A stretch of DNA of 64,000 bases from an uncultured Alphaproteobacteria bacterium. GTDB taxonomy: Bacteria; Pseudomonadota; Alphaproteobacteria; RF32; CAG-239. Each line of letters starts with the position of its first letter. The stretch's first letter is position 1. The position numbers and the translations under genes were made by a program. This document shows, one piece after another, positions 62,239 to 64,000 of the stretch. The stretch is taken from positions 1 to 64,000 of the forward strand of contig CAJUAK010000001.1 of the NCBI GenBank assembly GCA_910584385.1, read 5' to 3'. Under the pieces are notes generated by a model. The model was not told where the DNA came from, did no database searches, and worked only from the letters and a program-made list of their open reading frames with translations.

Positions 62239-64000
62239 TTATTCGCGGCCTTTTCTGCCTCTAGCAGCAGGCGCCATTTTAGGATCAATAGTGTTTTTAT
62301 TGCCCTGATTGTTTTTCTTAAAGACATTCGGCATAACCTTCATAAAGTCTTTTAATGTCAGGTTTTTAACTTCCTTGTCTTTAACGGCATCCAGATTTTT
62401 ATGCCCTTGCCAGATAACATTTCTGGTGTTGTTAATAGCATCTGTCCGGACATTCTTTTCGGCAATTCTTTCTTTGGGCGTAAGGGAATCAGCCCTTTCA
62501 GAAAGCAATTCTTTTCGCTCCGCAACCAAAGAGACTTTGCCGGCCGCATCCACATTTTCTGGAGAAAAGATTTTATCTTCCATATCCTTTTGGCGCTTAT
62601 ACAAATAAGCCTGGAAGTCTTTTTCTTTCGAAACGCCGCTGTCTTTGTCTGCAGCCCATTCTGCCTGGACAAGGCCGAGATAACGGTTGTATTCCTTATC
62701 GCCGGGTTTGATGCCGTGTACGATTTGATATTCATCCATAAGCAGCTTCTTTACCTCTTCAGGTATTGGCTCTGGCGTGGGCGGAGTCGGTTCAGGTATC
62801 GGCTCCGGCATCGGTGGTGTCGGCTCAGGTATCGGCGGTGTAGGTCCAGGTACCGGAATTGGATCGACAACCTGTGTTTTCTCTTTTTTGATGATATCGG
62901 CTTTTGCGCCGGGGCGGAAAAAGTCTTTAACCTTGTTTACGCCGCCCAATACCAAAGCGCCGAAACCGGATGTCGGATCAATATGAAATGTTTTGGTAAA
63001 TTTAGCAAATAAACTGCTTGTGAGATTTTGGACATCATAGCCCTTATCCGCATTGCTGTTATAAGAATCAACAGGGGTGTTTTCAGGATGGGTTGCGCCA
63101 TGAACATCAATAACTTTTCCCATGTCATTAACATTTTCGCTGATTTGTCCGCCGACATGGTCTTCAATTTTGCTCAGAACGCTTAAGTCCGCTTTATCAA
63201 GACTTTTTCCGGCAAGCAGTTTAGAAAACAAACTGTGCATTGTGTGATTGTCATCCGCTTTGAAATAATCGCCGACTGTCATGCTGCCGTCTGCCGTTAA
63301 AGCATTTTCATTCGGGTGCAGAGCCGCTTCCTGATAAACTTTATAAAGCAGCATTTCGCTGTTCGAAACGGGTTCGCCGTCCTGGAGAGAGTTCATCCAG
63401 GAATTTTGCTTTGCAGCCTCATCCAGTACCCGGATAGCGTTTTGGCGCATAGCTTCATCATGTTGTAAGCCGGTCAAGCCGTTTTGATATTCATCTAAAA
63501 CATGCAGGCCGCCCTTGCCGCCATTCAGAAATTCGCTCCAACGGACGCCATCATTGCGCATTTGAGCCCAAGCGCTTTCTTCAGGGGTGTATGAATGGTA
63601 GGGGCCTTCAGATTGCTGATCAACAAGGTAATATCCGTCTTGAGCCGTTGTGGAGGTTTCCATTTTCCAGCCATCCGCAGCCGCTTGCTCTTGGGATGCA
63701 TACATTTCTTTGGTTTGTGTTTCATTGGCCGCGATTTGTCCGTCCAGCCCCTCTTTAGGCAATCCGACTTGATGTCCAAAGTAACCGGAACCGCCGACAA
63801 CCACGGCATTCAAAGCGCCCATGCCAAAAGCTGCGGCTTTGCCGTGCCCGGCAAGGCGCATATCGCGATAAGGCGTTATAAATCTTGCGGTTGAAGCTGC
63901 CGCAAGAGAACCCATGCCGCAGGCAAAAGCGCATTTTGGGCATCCGGATATTGCAAAGCCGACAGAAGCGCCGCCTAAAGCGCCGGCAGTAACAACAGCG
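62239..64000 (-). CDS. Large protein of unknown function, partial (N-terminus beyond right edge)
   Basis: The frame is open through 64000; about 586 codons are visible, so the internal ATG at 63915 is not the true start. The visible N-terminal part is Gly/Ala-rich and hydrophobic (AGALGGASVGFAISG...), probably membrane-spanning. A long soluble region follows, then a proline-rich tract with repeated PEP and PTPP units (about 62755-62865), then a helical, charged C-terminus ending GRKGRE. I do not recognise it. The hydrophobic lead, long soluble region and basic end recall secretion-associated proteins, but no motif proves this. Confidence 0.7.
   Translation of the reverse strand, partial: AVVTAGALGGASVGFAISGCPKCAFACGMGSLAAASTARFITPYRDMRLAGHGKAAAFGMGALNAVVVGGSGYFGHQVGLPKEGLDGQIAANETQTKEMYASQEQAAADGWKMETSTTAQDGYYLVDQQSEGPYHSYTPEESAWAQMRNDGVRWSEFLNGGKGGLHVLDEYQNGLTGLQHDEAMRQNAIRVLDEAAKQNSWMNSLQDGEPVSNSEMLLYKVYQEAALHPNENALTADGSMTVGDYFKADDNHTMHSLFSKLLAGKSLDKADLSVLSKIEDHVGGQISENVNDMGKVIDVHGATHPENTPVDSYNSNADKGYDVQNLTSSLFAKFTKTFHIDPTSGFGALVLGGVNKVKDFFRPGAKADIIKKEKTQVVDPIPVPGPTPPIPEPTPPMPEPIPEPTPPTPEPIPEEVKKLLMDEYQIVHGIKPGDKEYNRYLGLVQAEWAADKDSGVSKEKDFQAYLYKRQKDMEDKIFSPENVDAAGKVSLVAERKELLSERADSLTPKERIAEKNVRTDAINNTRNVIWQGHKNLDAVKDKEVKNLTLKDFMKVMPNVFKKNNQGNKNTIDPKMAPAARGRKGRE
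62755..62865 (-). repeat. Proline-rich tandem coding repeats
   Basis: Units encoding PIPEP, PTPP and PMPEP recur about six to eight times in the partial protein, seen on the + strand as repeated 'ggtatcggctc' and 'ggcggtgt'-like words. Probably an extended linker. Confidence 0.75.

Noticed and set aside
62777..62986. Glycine-rich reading frame on the plus strand
   Set aside because: It is the antisense image of the proline-rich repeat tract of the minus-strand protein.

Overview
The window looks like chromosomal DNA of an AT-leaning, compact alphaproteobacterium. The evidence is gene order and family: dnaA-dnaN-recF beside rpsT, an enoyl-CoA hydratase and mutM; ParE, AddAB, RmuC and a DivL-like PAS protein of alphaproteobacterial type; and VirB6-like type IV secretion proteins scattered among housekeeping genes, as in Rickettsiales and related host-associated lineages. 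Assignment to a host- or gut-associated lineage is inference from protein style only. Nothing resembles a plasmid, prophage, insertion sequence or CRISPR array.

Layout. 1-2024: a secreted repeat protein, cut by the left edge, with GGAI/FxxN repeats like chlamydial Pmp adhesins. 2219-8281: class A penicillin-binding protein, a small ribbon-helix-helix-like protein, polA and an outer-membrane barrel protein. 8291-10279: an OmpR-type regulator followed by a VirB6-like lipoprotein. 10281-18546: parE, rpsB-tsf, fabD-fabG and ftsK. 18630-20092: rbfA, tRNA-Ala(CGC) with a duplicated 3' end, and grpE. 20236-30274: a glycogen-synthase-like enzyme, rph-rdgB, addB-addA and trxA. 30363-32927: a second, larger VirB6-like protein. 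33163-35104: heptosyltransferase-like and acyltransferase genes for surface glycans. 35093-41982: recF, dnaN, dnaA, rpsT, crotonase, a small exported protein and mutM. 42022-54037: a tightly packed stretch of alternating strands holding a degenerate UbiB-like protein, a J-domain protein, a DivL-like protein without a kinase domain, tsaB, two TPR membrane proteins, an EEP-like membrane protein, a Lon-family protease, a low-molecular-weight phosphatase and a small HTH protein. 54034-58121: yejB, yejA and an unknown membrane protein. 58240-62061: accA, rmuC, ihfB, lapA-like and accD. 62239-64000: a large unknown protein cut by the right edge.

How the genes work together. Most of the window is core metabolism: replication and repair (polA, parE, dnaA, dnaN, recF, addAB, mutM, rmuC), translation (rpsB, tsf, rpsT, rbfA, tsaB, tRNA-Ala), fatty-acid synthesis (fabD, fabG, accA, accD) and envelope growth (PBP1A, ftsK, glycosyltransferase). 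The most distinctive accessory theme is secretion and surface: the Pmp-like adhesin, the barrel protein and the two VirB6-like proteins. The two VirB6-like genes lie 24 kb apart but share a near-identical 24-bp upstream element at the same distance from a -10 hexamer (8926-8949 and 32973-32996), which points to co-regulation. The OmpR-type regulator directly upstream of the first is the obvious candidate.

Several conserved families appear eroded here: DivL without histidine-kinase domains, UbiB without its kinase motifs, MutM with a rearranged zinc finger, and a yej transporter locus holding only yejA and yejB.
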